Source of the DNA: Papaver somniferum
Lineage: Eukaryota; Streptophyta; Magnoliopsida; Ranunculales; Papaveraceae
Assembly (NCBI RefSeq): GCF_003573695.1
Contig: NW_020650859.1
Span: 2,232,001-2,296,000 of the forward strand
Reading direction: 5' to 3'
Length of the DNA stretch: 64,000 nt
Translations under genes and position numbers: made by a program
The notes under the pieces: model-generated
Databases searched by the model: none
Told to the model about the DNA's origin: nothing
Seen by the model: only the letters and a program-made list of their open reading frames with translations
Shown here: positions 9,765 to 19,699 of the stretch, piece after piece
Position numbering within the stretch: position 1 is the stretch's first letter
Layout: every line of letters starts with the position of its first letter

Positions 9765-10500
9765 ACGGAGCTCTTTGATCAATGAACTAAACCTAACTAC
9801 CCTAGACCTAAGCCTAAATAAACTAAATGTAGTTGGGATCATGCAACATGAAAGGAATTATCCATACATTTATATGTAATTCGACTCATTTGGAGTATTT
9901 GAAATATATCTCATAACAACCTCACAGGAGTTATTCCTACATTCATTTGTAATTTGACTAATTTGAAGGAAACCGATTCGCATTCTAATAACCTCACAGG
10001 AATTATCCCATCTTGCATTTCCAAACTCAGATACCTCACTAACTTAAATTTGTCAAAAAGCAGACTTTGTGGTCCAATGTCACTTCTACCTTCAGGTCTC
10101 TCATTTCTTGACTTATCGCATAATAAACTTATTGGTGAAATCTCAATGGAAAATGGAGAAGCCATTTCTAGTGTTGGTTACTTAATTCTAAATGACAATG
10201 AACTTTGTTGTTCAATTCCCTCTTCATTATGTTCACAATAAGAAGGTTTTTTATTTATTAACCCAGAAAAGATTGGCCTCTCCCGCAACAAACTTTCCGG
10301 GATAATACCTTCAGGTATAGGGTACTGTCAAAATCTTTGTATTCAAAACCTTAACAAAATCTTTGTATTCAAAACCTTCAATTAAACGAAAACAATCTCA
10401 ATGGTAGGTTTCCTCTGTTCACAAAAACACTCTTATATTTGAGAGTTCTCGACTTGGGAAATAACAACTTTGAAGGAATTATACATTTATACCTCTTGGT
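9765..10500 (+). pseudogene. fragment of a second LRR receptor-like protein
   Basis: The sequence near 9770 repeats that at 7627-7690 of the neighbouring RLP (Leu-Ile-Asn-Glu-Leu, then Thr-Thr-Leu-Asp-Leu-Ser). An open piece at 9954-10241 encodes 95 residues with typical LRRs (NLTGIIPSCISKLRYLTNLN; LSFLDLSHNKLIGEI). Further matches follow around 10270-10330 (NKLSGIIPSGIGYC-like) and 10435-10480 (LRVLDLGNNNFEG-like) in other frames. There is no N-terminal cap, TM segment or long frame, so this is a degenerate tandem duplicate. A short internal duplication of the Thr-Phe-Ile-Cys-Asn repeat is visible at 9870-9965. Confidence 0.82.
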
Positions 10501-10529
10501 CTTGGGTCAGTCAATAAACTTATGCTTCT

Positions 10530-11202
10530 TTTTTCTATAGGATGGAGACAAGAGAGAAAAGAAAATAAACGCCGAAGCAATAACGATTACATTGATAATA
10601 ATAGGTGTATATTACAAAGACAATAACTACTGCTTTTTACAAGCATCACAAACCTTAGACCGATTTCCTAAAACTATATATTTGTATAATTGTACTTCTA
10701 AATATTAATCAAATACCATAAATAAACTTTTCTCTAACATAAGGATACTCTGAAACTAGTACTTGATATAACTTCGACTTAAGTAGGAAAGTCTCAGTTA
10801 AAAAACATATTTCCAACATCCTTCCTGAGACTCCGTTAAGAACTCATTATGAACAATCTTTGCAACCGAAAAATGGTTTACTCTTCAACATACACCCCGA
10901 CATTTTTCGATTACTCTTTGGACCCTGGTTTCCTTGGTATAATACTTCTATACTTTCTAGACAACATGCCACCTTGCACATCCCTTCGTCTTCTTCAAAT
11001 GGATAATGGGAAATCATATCCCTCTGTCATCCTACAATACTTCTGTATCATAGTAACATTCCCTAACAAGCTAGAAACAAAATCCTCTCTGTTGCGCTCT
11101 ATCCACTTGCTAGCCAAACAAGAAACCAAGTCTCTTTTTTTAACGAATCCTATTTTTTGAAATCATAGAATTCTACACAAACCTATTTCATACTTAGTTT
11201 TT
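10530..11202. other. gene-free stretch
   Basis: AT-rich sequence. The 103-codon frame at 10849-11160 has no recognisable features and is treated as chance. Nothing else is supported. Confidence 0.4.
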
Positions 11203-13190
11203 GTTAGATCATTGCTCGGTCGAACTGACAAGTGTTTCTAACTCAATCTTGTTGTCAAATTTAGTTGTCTAAACTATATCTTGATTTATAGTCTACAATT
11301 AGTTAAGTCTCGGTCTAGGATAAATGTAGTTGAGAAACGAGCCAGTCATCATTTTCATTCGACTGTTTGAAGGCGAAGATCAACCAAAGAATTTGGAGAA
11401 CTTCATCAAAAAAAGGTAAGTATAGACTGAACCACCAATTTCTCAAGTTATATTCACTTTTCTATCCGTGAGATGTTTGTCGCATAACTAATTAAACTAG
11501 CTTGCATACACAATAATTTCTAGTCGAGAACTAATTACTTAGTCTACGAATTTCTCGAAATGTAATGACTAAGCTTAATGAACATTTGTTCATACTTGAT
11601 CAGTTTCGGTGGAGAACAATTTATTGTTCAGAACCAAAATCATGATTCAAGTTTATCATTCAAAAATAGCCTAAAACAGTGATAAGAGTCATTGATGTTA
11701 TACGGGAATGTTTCGAATTGATTTAGAGAAAAATATGGAACTACTATATTTGGAATACAAGACAGTATTATCAGTCTTACAAACTGAGTTAACTGTTATA
11801 CATCTGAAGCCATGTTACATGTTCTCGTACACGTAGCGGAATAGTTATATATCGACTTACATATTTTTGTGATACGCATACTCATATACACATAATTGGA
11901 AAATCTATTTGTTTTGTGAACCGCATAGGTATGCATATTTGTATGCAAACCATTTTGGAACTGTCGTAAGGGAACTGGGTTTAAGTGTCCAAACCGGTAT
12001 AAGAAACAATACAGTTCTATGTTCCTGAACCAGTTTAGTACCCAAACCTGTACGCAAACTGAAAAGGTTATGTGGATTCCAGAACGAGTAAAGTCTTAAG
12101 TTTTCTAAACCGGTTCACAAACTGAAAAAGTATGTCAACTCCGGAACTCAATTTTGCACCTAAGTTCGCAAATCGGTATGTGAACTGAAAAATTTCTGTC
12201 AACTCTGGAAATCGGTTTTTCTCATTAGTTTGCAAACCGGTCCGCATATCATTACTCAGCCGATTCTTGAACGACTCATGTATTTATACTGGGTGCATTT
12301 ACCAACTATGTTGATTTATGATTCAAATTGCGATTAAGTTATTTCTATGAGATAATTTGCATTTGATCAATTATCCAAAAAATACTAGACTTATTTGATC
12401 ACATGATTGTGACTCAATATCAATGTCTTTGTGTTTCATGAAAAATGAGTATTTAAGATTTTAATTTCAAACCGGCTAGTTTCGGCTAACCATGTTGAAT
12501 ATGATCTTTGTACATGGTTCAGTTACGGTTTACATAACGAGAGTATATATCTTGTTTACGTACATGAGATTCAAAGTTTTCATCGAACGATGAATATTTT
12601 TTGGTTGGTTCCTAAGCTATCTTATCTTAAACCTAAAGCAACCTATACTTTGAATGCTTATATAACAGGAACTCATGGAAACTGGCCTGACACTACTTTT
12701 TGGTGTGTCCTAGTTGCATCTAGAGTCATCATGTCCAGAAACCCTTTTAGTGTTTAGCGACTATCAAATACTTCATCGGGATTCGTGAATCCAGGTCCAG
12801 TTATCTTTTATCTTGATAAGTATCTTGACCTTGTTCGATTTTTGATTCATCACTTGAACAAGATAGATAGAAATCACAAAGTTCTCTTCACGACTTCGTG
12901 CTACAAAAACACGTCACAAACTTACTTTGTTAGTGGTGTATAATTGGAAGATCAAGCAACATGGATTACATAAAATAAATAACCTTTGTCTATAAATACT
13001 TACTTTACTTCCCCCCTATCCTCCAAGTAGCACGTTTTCACAACTTCGTGCTACAAAAATGCGACACAAACTTACTTTGTTAGTGGTGTTTAACTGGAAG
13101 TTCAAACAACATGGATTACGTAAAATAAACCACAAAAATATTTACAAATTGTTATGGACAAGCTAAAGTGGATAGCATTTAAAATCCGAT
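11203..13190 (+). repeat. probable LTR-retrotransposon debris with internal repeats
   Basis: The block starts with TGTTAGATCATTGCTCGGTC, which looks like an LTR start, but no matching CA end, primer site or coding domain is visible. Inside are degenerate ~64-bp tandem units built around AACCGGT/AATCGGT and GAACTGAAAAA (about 11990-12250). There is also a ~90-bp direct repeat at 12892-12980 and 13042-13130 (shared motif ACTTACTTTGTTAGTGGTGT), spaced 150 bp. Orientation is assumed from the TG start. Confidence 0.35.
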
Positions 13191-14984
13191 GTTGGATAGC
13201 TAGCTAAATAAGCAAGTATCGCATTTTCGATCACTTGGTTCCTATCATGGATTTGTTGAACACTTCTTCAATTTGGATTCCCAAAATCTTGCCTATGTTT
13301 GTTATATATCTTTGTCCAAAATATTTCTCCATCTACCCTTACGGAGGATTGACTTTTAATTCGAGTTTCGGTGTATCATGCTTTGGTGATGGATAAATCA
13401 CCATTTGAATCAAATGGTGTCATTGTTGACGTACGTATTGGGAGAGTTAGAATAGTAAATGATGATATGAGCTATGAAGAGTATATGTAAATAAGTGTGT
13501 GTTATTTTGTAGAAAGAACTAATATATTTATAGGATGGTGCCCAAATCTGGCAGTTAAGATAGTCAATCAATGCGGTTATGCTTGCAAAATTTTGAATTT
13601 TAAACACACCGGCTAGATTTTTGTTTCCCCCATATGCCGTCCATTTTTAGTCGTAAGGGTCGTAATTTTATTATCCTGACGTCTAATAGAATTTTTACAA
13701 ACAGGAGGAAGTCATATTTTGTTGCATATAGTCGTCAAGATATTTGTATATTCCAATGATGACTAACATATAGTTGGTCGGGTCGTTACATTGCTAAGCT
13801 AACAAGTAATGGCAATTTAGCACAGGAAAAAGTCATGTTCATTGTTATTTATTTTTGGTAAAAAAATTGGAGAAGGAAAAAGAAACTATTATATCAATTC
13901 GATTATGTGCCAAATTCGACTCGGCTTCTTGTAAGTTAAGATCTAGATAGTTTTGCAAATAATTAAGTTAAGATTAAATAATTTCATTCAAATTAATAAT
14001 TAAATTTAAAAGTATTTTATGTCAATTTACAAGTTTAAAACCCGAAAAATCTAACCAGAAACACTAAAAAAAGTTGGACGGATTCCGGCTACACATCTCA
14101 TTTCAAGTTATCGCTTTATATATATATATATATATCAGTTTCCTCTTAAATTAAAATTCTAAATTTAAATTCTAACTTTATATCTAATTTGGTAACCCAT
14201 ATAATTGAGTTCTCTACGGCATCCCAAACCTTTAAGACGGCCTTGGCCATCCTGACTATGGGTGAGAAAGGGCCGGTAAGGGCCCGTTTTAACTTATCCG
14301 CATTCAATCTAATTAATTATGAATTTCATATTTCGGATCTATATCCAATATAATATTTAATGTATTTGCATCCAATGGATGCACGGACAAACATATTGGT
14401 ACGAATATTTCAGTGGACTTATTTTAGTTAAAATTTACGGATAATCTAATGGACTTGCTTTGGTTAACATTTATAATAATAAAAAAAACCCAACATATAC
14501 GATTTCTTATGGAACCTACACATTTTGTTTGTGTATACAAATAAAAAAGTGTCATGGATAACACTCCAAGCAAACACTTTAACCTGGCTAGTTGGTGGCC
14601 TAGTTTGTTTATTTGGAGACTATAGATTTCCTCACCCACCTAGACTAAGGGGATAAGGGGTGTCTAAACTAGGTAAAAATACTAAATTATCCTTTAAATA
14701 AACCTTAATAATTTTAAAATAAATATAAAATCATTTTCATTTATGTTAACAAATACAAAAATCTTTACTTTTTTTTCTACATTTCCATCAAAATCAAAAA
14801 CTACAACCTAATCACAAACAACAATTGAACTCTCATTTTTTTTTTTGGGTTTTGAAGGATTTTCGTGGACAAACAATTCAAGTAATTGAGTTAATCCCTT
14901 TAATTCCTTCTTTTAAAAGAAACTCAACAATGATTTAACTCTAAATCTCTGAAATTTACTCATCAAATATTCCGAAAATAAACC
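13191..14984. other. gene-free stretch with a TA microsatellite
   Basis: No gene recognised. A short (TA)n tract lies at about 14115-14137. The surrounding sequence is AT-rich with no long frame. Confidence 0.45.
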
Positions 14985-15430
14985 CAGAATCGGTTTATGT
15001 GTGCACATGACTAGTCCGATTGTAGTTGATGTTAAAAGCAATCATTTTTTATTATACACCCACATAAACCGATTATGGGTTGATGTTTTTCGTGTTTGAT
15101 GAACATCAACCACAATTTATTTATGGTAATGCTAATATCAACCGATGTTTTAATTATAGCACAAACCCTGACTTATATTTATATTATAAAGCATGAAAAT
15201 ACGGATTGAACGCAAAAACAGTGAGGTCATTCCAACATCGGATGAAGAAGTTATGAGAAAAACAGTTGAACAAATGCCTAGATTTAAAATCAGTTTATAT
15301 GGGCATTAAAACTTATTTCAACGCAAAAAATCACAGAAATTTTACAATCGGTTTATGTCTGAAGTCTTAAAAACCGATTTTTAGAATCGGTTTATGAGAG
15401 CATGAACATATCCCGATTGTAGGTTGAACT
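14985..15430. repeat. dispersed AATCGGTTTATG motif cluster, both orientations
   Basis: AATCGGTTTATG or its complement CATAAACCGATT occurs at about 14992, 15065, 15343 and 15397, with degraded copies near 15118 and 15290. Several are followed by a GATTGTAG(T/G)TTGA motif. The pattern suggests a decayed repeat family with inverted and direct copies. It has no coding content. Confidence 0.4.
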
Positions 15431-15799
15431 TTAAAAAAAATAATAAAATAAATTCATGTTTTGATAATTTATTTCTAGGTTAACATATTTAAATATCAAT
15501 TAATCACCGATTAACAATAATTAGTCAGGGATAATCATTATGTAAAATAGTTAGATAAAGGGTTTTTCATTTTATTTCATGATGACCCTTTTTTGTCTTG
15601 TAGTTATATACCCAAAATAATCCTTATAGGCCCAAAACTAGTCACAATTTAAGAATTCTAAACTATATCTATATATTTTCTAAAGCATATATAAATACCC
15701 TTAACCCAAGGGTTATGGATGTCCAACCCCTTTCTGCCATGTGCTTGGACCCTTCCACCAAATAACTTCGAAAAAGAGCATAACAAAAGCAACACTTAA

Positions 15800-15827
15800 G
15801 AGCAATTCCTATGGGAATGAACAAATT
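15800..15827 (+). repeat. left terminal inverted repeat
   Basis: GAGCAATTCCTATGGGAATG and the following AACAAAT mirror the right end at 18470-18498, with a few mismatches and one extra G. Confidence 0.65.
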
Positions 15828-16165
15828 CATTCTTTTATTCAGACAGGTGGATGGTCAAACTAGGTTTTCCACTATGGTAAACCATTGGGCGTTAGATCAA
15901 TAGGCGTGCGACCCAGATAAAAACGCTGGCGTTGGAAGGACAAACTCTGGCGTTGGAGGAACCAATGCAGCGTCTCAAGATAAAACGCTGGCGTTTTTGC
16001 TAATAACGTAAACGGGTAGGCTTTTAAAATTCGAAATTCAATTTTTACCTCTATAAATTACCACCATCTTTAACAATTCACTCACACCAAAATTCACTTG
16101 AATTTTCTCTTCTAAAATGGCTGAAAACGCGATTACACTTTGCAAAACTTGAAGCTGTTGTTTCT

Positions 16166-16408
16166 ATGATATATGGGAGTTTTAAAAAGATTGAAAATTG
16201 TAAAAGGGAAGTGCAAGTTTTAGAAGTTGCTCCAAGAAAATGTTCCGCTAATAGGCAAAGAAGAGCTCCAGTTTTGAAAATTAACAACAAAAAATTCAAA
16301 AACAAAGGTGAAACTGTCAAAGAGCGTGTTGAATGGAAAATACGTCAAATGAAGATAACCAGGAGGCCGAAACTTGTGCTTTTTATTGAAGTTTTTATTA
16401 TTGTCTAA
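16166..16408 (+). CDS. small basic ORF (80 aa), unrecognised
   Basis: An 80-codon frame rich in Lys and Arg (RKCSANRQRRAPVLKINNKK) between the left terminal repeat and the SANT-like genes, convergent with them. An upstream ATG at about 16117 (MAENAITLCKT) is closed by a stop codon soon after. The basic composition could be the tail of a SANT/NAM-like ORF1 protein, but no domain is visible. It may be non-coding. Confidence 0.25.
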   Translation: MIYGSFKKIENCKREVQVLEVAPRKCSANRQRRAPVLKINNKKFKNKGETVKERVEWKIRQMKITRRPKLVLFIEVFIIV

Positions 16409-16561
16409 GTTTATATCTTGTAAAAGAATTGGCAGTAATATCAATGAATAGATTTCCACTTCAGATTAAGTGAAATTTATTAGAATTTAAACTTGCAAAT
16501 AACATCAAACTACATTTTAATAAACCACAACAAAAACATCAAATCCGGCGACATTCTCTCT

Positions 16562-17365
16562 CTAAAGTTCATGACATTCAAAATGCCTAAACTCTCTCCC
16601 GCTTTCTTCGATAAACTTGGTCTGAGCGATGGTTTTCTGTAAAACAGATAAATAACAAGTTCAGATATTTTTATGATGCAGTTGAGTCCATGAGGACAAA
16701 GGTAAGATACTCACCAGTTCTTCGCTGGATAATCCAGAATTGATACGATGAACCATCCACAATACTTCCGTATAATATTGGACTTCCTTAGTGATGAATG
16801 CAATTCTTAGTTCTAGGCTCTTACTGTTTCTTATAGCTTCATTTCGCGATGCTACAAAATGTTCCAATACTCTTTCCCATATATTGTCATTGTTCATGGG
16901 TCTCACCATATGATGTAACCAACATAGAACAAGACCAACATATTTTTCCATTGTAAAGGCTGGCATCGGCATTCAAGTGCAGTAACGATGTGCTTGAGAT
17001 GGACCATCTTTTAGAATTCTGAAACACGCTTCGTAACGAAAAGGTTTACCGTGAGCTTCCTCCCAATTATCAAGAGTTGTTTGGATCACTTCATCTTCAG
17101 TTACACCGCTGGAATTTTCTCGATCAATTTCCATTATCAGAACAACAAATGGCTGGACAGCAAGCCTAATAGATTGAAAACGAGCACGCAATCGACGAGC
17201 ATCTCGGTTTCCCGTCAGTGAGACAAACATTGAAAAAACGTTCTCCCAAAAAGAACTGTCATGAGAAATAACAACACCAGTGATGACCCTATGAAAGAAA
17301 TATGCTTTGCATAAAGTTATATCTTCTTCTTCAGTAAACTTGGAACCATGATTTCTAACAGACAT
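16562..17365 (-). pseudogene. two-domain SANT/Myb-like gene with internal in-frame stop
   Basis: Reading from 17365, residues 9-125 form a SANT/Myb-like domain of the plant GST-T3-like/PIF ORF1 type. Landmarks are FTEEEDITLCKAYF, then FWENVF, then SSGVTEDEV, then GKPFRYEACFRILKDGP. A TGA at 16973-16975 ends it, and the same frame resumes at once with a second, diverged copy of the domain (FTMEKYVGLVLCWL; IWERVLEHFV; NSGLSSEEL). A GT donor after 16715 and a TTTTACAG acceptor before 16636 mark a 78-bp intron. The last exon (16562-16636) supplies the missing domain end (ESGREFRHFECHEL) and a stop. A TATA-like CCTATAAATTTC on the minus strand at 17438-17449 lies ~75 bases before the ATG. The role would be DNA binding. 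With the stop, only domain one is made unless it is read through. Confidence 0.7.
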
Positions 17366-17702
17366 TTCTGCAAAGGGGGGAGAGATTTAGGAAAAAAAGA
17401 AGAAGAAGAAGATGTGATTTTGGAGATGGGAGGAATGAAATTTATAGGTCGAGAAAGAAAAATGAGCCGTTGGAAATTTAGCCGTTGGCGTTTGTAGTAA
17501 AACCGCCCGCGACTTTCCTTTGAGTGCCCGTTTGAATTACCAACGCCTATTTTCTATTATAGATACATAGGTTTTATTCTAAACCAAACCAACCGATTTC
17601 TTTCTCATCATCCACCATGTTTTCTAAAGGCAAAGCGAAACAAATATTATGTGTCGAAACAAATATTCTCGGCAGGTGGTGGAATTCCTAGAATAGGGGA
17701 TT
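17366..17702. other. spacer between the two SANT-like genes
   Basis: It contains the CT-rich 5' leader and TATA box of the downstream SANT-like gene. It also has a block of motifs shared with the element ends (AGCCGTTGGCGTTTG at about 17480, ACCAACGCCTATT at about 17540), so the intergenic part may derive from the subterminal region of a related element. Confidence 0.45.
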
Positions 17703-18209
17703 TTATATGTTGAGCACCCTAAGAATGTTGGAACAAGCATGGAAGTCGAAAGGAAGACCGCCGTGAGTTACTGGCCACATCGCTAGAGTTATGGGTTCCA
17801 CTTCATGTTCAGCTTCACCGTTGATCTTATTTTTGTGATTCTCCAATAGTAAAGCCATGAACTCCAATACTTTCATACTAATTAAACTAAAACGATGATG
17901 CAATTCGCCAGAATCACGCCCCTGGATGTTCCATGTTTCAGCAGTAAACATTTTGTAAACTTTCTCCCAGAAAGTAAACGTCGAATCGGCTACATTACTC
18001 ATGAAAGCATATTGTGTGTGAAAAACAAAGGCTCTACATATAGCTAAATCCTCTTGTTGAGTGAATCTAACAAAACGAACTTTGGGAGGAATTTTTGTAG
18101 ATGCTTTGAGAGTGAAGAATGTGGATAATGTGTGAATTTGGAGTTGAAATGAGGAGTACTTATAGAATTCATAAAATGTAGCCGTTGGATCACAAGATTT
18201 TTCAACCAC
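17703..18209 (-). CDS. SANT/Myb-like protein, single domain (168-aa frame)
   Basis: The frame contains one SANT/Myb-like domain parallel to that of the neighbouring gene: FTQQEDLAICRAFVFHT, then FWEKVYKMF, then HHRFSLISMKVLEF, then GGLPFDFHACSNIL. The first Met (18209) is probably not the start. A TATA-like TCTATAAGTAC lies near 18160, downstream of it, and an aligned comparison with the sister gene puts the expected ATG where this copy has ATT (AAAAATTCCTCC). The start codon may therefore be lost, making this a pseudogene, or a later Met is used. It lies in the same orientation as the sister gene, so the two look like a tandem duplication inside the element. Confidence 0.55.
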   Translation of the reverse strand: MVEKSCDPTATFYEFYKYSSFQLQIHTLSTFFTLKASTKIPPKVRFVRFTQQEDLAICRAFVFHTQYAFMSNVADSTFTFWEKVYKMFTAETWNIQGRDSGELHHRFSLISMKVLEFMALLLENHKNKINGEAEHEVEPITLAMWPVTHGGLPFDFHACSNILRVLNI

Positions 18210-18377
18210 TCATATTGAGTCGTTGGCGCTTTTGGTTCAGACTCTCGCGTTTCTAATATGGACGTGGGCGCCTTACGTCATGACGTGCGTTCAATGTCCA
18301 AACACTGGCGTTTTTTCTTCAGACGCCACCGTTCGTAGCAAGGTTGACGTCCTAACCACAGACGCGTGCTGTGTTGT

Positions 18378-18592
18378 CTGTCTCTATGTTCAAATCAACA
18401 GATATATTGATTTGAACATCCATTTTTCATGTTTGTTCATTCCATAGTGGGAGAAAAATGAACAAACTCTGAGTTTGTTCATTCCATAGGAAATACTCTT
18501 AGAGTTTGTTCATTTTGCTCCCACTATGGAATGACAAAACATGAATGGATGTTCAAAATCAACAAATATGGTGATTTGAACATCGAGATGGA
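18378..18592. repeat. large palindrome, ~90-bp arms around a 30-bp loop
   Basis: The left arm (about 18378-18470) is the near-perfect complement of the right arm (about 18501-18592). Shared blocks include GAGTTTGTTCATTT, CTCCCACTATGGAATGA, CATGAA, GGATGTTCAAA and GATTTGAACAT. The loop is the right terminal repeat of the SANT-carrying element. It looks like two element ends joined head to head: the sequence beyond 18600 again has GCTGGCG-type subterminal motifs (18655-18700). Confidence 0.75.
18470..18498 (-). repeat. right terminal inverted repeat
   Basis: On the complement it reads GAGTATTTCCTATGGAATGA then ACAAACTC, the partner of the left end at 15800. It also forms the central loop of the larger palindrome around 18485. 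Confidence 0.65.
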
Positions 18593-18854
18593 CAGACCAG
18601 CGCGCGCTTGAGGGGAGGACGGGCGATCGTGGCAGCAACGCGCGGTTGAAGAAAAAACGCTGGCGATTCTTCCTCAAACGTCCGCGAATCTTCCTCCAAC
18701 GCCCACTGCAATTCCTGATTTCCAAAACATATTTTACTACTTTTTTATCCCCTTTATCCTATTTTATCTCCCTTTATCCTATTTTATCTCACTTTATCGG
18801 GGGTGGCGCCAAACAATGCGGAGACACCAAAGGCGTTTGAAGATAAACATCTGA
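18593..18854. other. probable end fragment of a second TIR element
   Basis: GC-rich stretch with AACGCTGGCGATTC and CCTCCAACGCC motifs like those at the other element's ends, and a short CTTTATCCTATTTTATCTC duplication at 18747-18797. No gene. Confidence 0.4.
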
Positions 18855-19699
18855 CCATGCCCCCTTCACGCAAACTAACCATTCCGCTGCTTGAGACACC
18901 GTTGTTAGCTGAAGAGGGACTGTTTTAAGTTGTATTAAGTCGTTCCCCAAAGGGACTTCATGTGGAAAGGATGGCCTTCGGGCACAAACATTTACTAGAT
19001 GCGTTTTGTAGCGAAGGGTCCACTGTTGCTGCTGACTTAGTCACGACAATAACAAGGGTGGTCAATTTGTGGTTAAGCGCTAGATGCCCACTTAACCTTG
19101 CGGAGTTCATTGCATCAGCACCCTTAACACCACTTCTTAAACCAGACGAAAGAATTCGCCCTATTTCTGTTGGGAAGATTTGGCATCGTCTTGTATCCAA
19201 GGTAGCAATGAAGGGGGTTGGAAAATACATGGCATCTTACTTACATGACATTCAGTCTGGTGTGGGTGTCCCAGGAGGTGCTGAGGCAATTCTACACGCG
19301 GTGAACAGGTATGTCAGTAAACATCATACATATGCTAGCCTTACCATGTTAACTGTGGACTTTACAAATTCTATTAATTTAGTCGACCGAACAGCCATGT
19401 TTCTTGAGGTGCGTAATTTATGTCCATCTATATCGTTGTGGGTTGAATACTTATATGGACAACCTGCAAGATTGTACGTGGGAGACTATTATATTTATTC
19501 TTCCAGTACAACAGGGGGGGCCCTTTGGGGCCATTACTGTTTGCTTTGGTGCTTCATCAGCTTATAGCAAAAATAAATGAACAGTGCACTCTATCCCTAC
19601 AGGCCTGGTACCTTGATGATGGTACCACTATTGGTGACACTGTCGAAGCGGCCAAGGCACTCACGATTGTCCAAACCGAAGGTCCTGAGCTGGGGATTA
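18855..19699 (+). pseudogene. reverse-transcriptase gene, first part (split by Athila 1)
   Basis: From about 18855 the translation matches a reverse-transcriptase protein family common in plant genomes. Landmarks are PKGTSCGKDGLRAQ, then LAEFIASAPLTPLLKPDE, IRPISVGKIWHRLVSKVA, GVGVPGGAEAILHAVNRYV, LTVDFTNSINLVDR (motif A), and WYLDDGT (the YxDD box). The frame is broken: the start region spans two frames, and a run of seven G at about 19513 shifts the frame where the Gln-Gly-Asp-Pro-Leu-Gly motif should be. At 19699 it stops in the target duplication GATTA and resumes at 31717 after the Athila insertion. It is a dead copy. I infer a non-LTR-type element rather than a host gene. Confidence 0.8.
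19695..19699 (+). repeat. target-site duplication GATTA (left) of Athila 1
   Basis: GATTA precedes the LTR start TGATGA; the same five bases follow the other LTR at 31717-31721. Confidence 0.93.

Larger units (their letters stand above)
15800..18498. mobile_element. TIR element with two SANT-like genes, no transposase
   Basis: The left end GAGCAATTCCTATGGGAATG (15800) and the complement of the right end, GAGTATTTCCTATGGAATGA (ending 18498), form an imperfect inverted repeat of about 28 bp. TAA lies immediately left and TTA immediately right, compatible with the 3-bp TTA/TAA duplications of PIF/Harbinger elements. Both ends carry subterminal copies of a GCTGGCGTT motif. Inside are two minus-strand SANT/Myb-like genes of the ORF1 type but nothing resembling a DDE transposase. 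It is best read as a non-autonomous PIF/Harbinger-like element; the superfamily call is inference. Confidence 0.6.

Noticed and set aside
10849..11160. 103-codon frame after the RLP fragment
   Set aside because: No domain, signal or homologous neighbour pattern; likely chance.
13410..14639. Short minus-strand frames in the AT-rich desert
   Set aside because: Low-complexity composition and no recognisable features.
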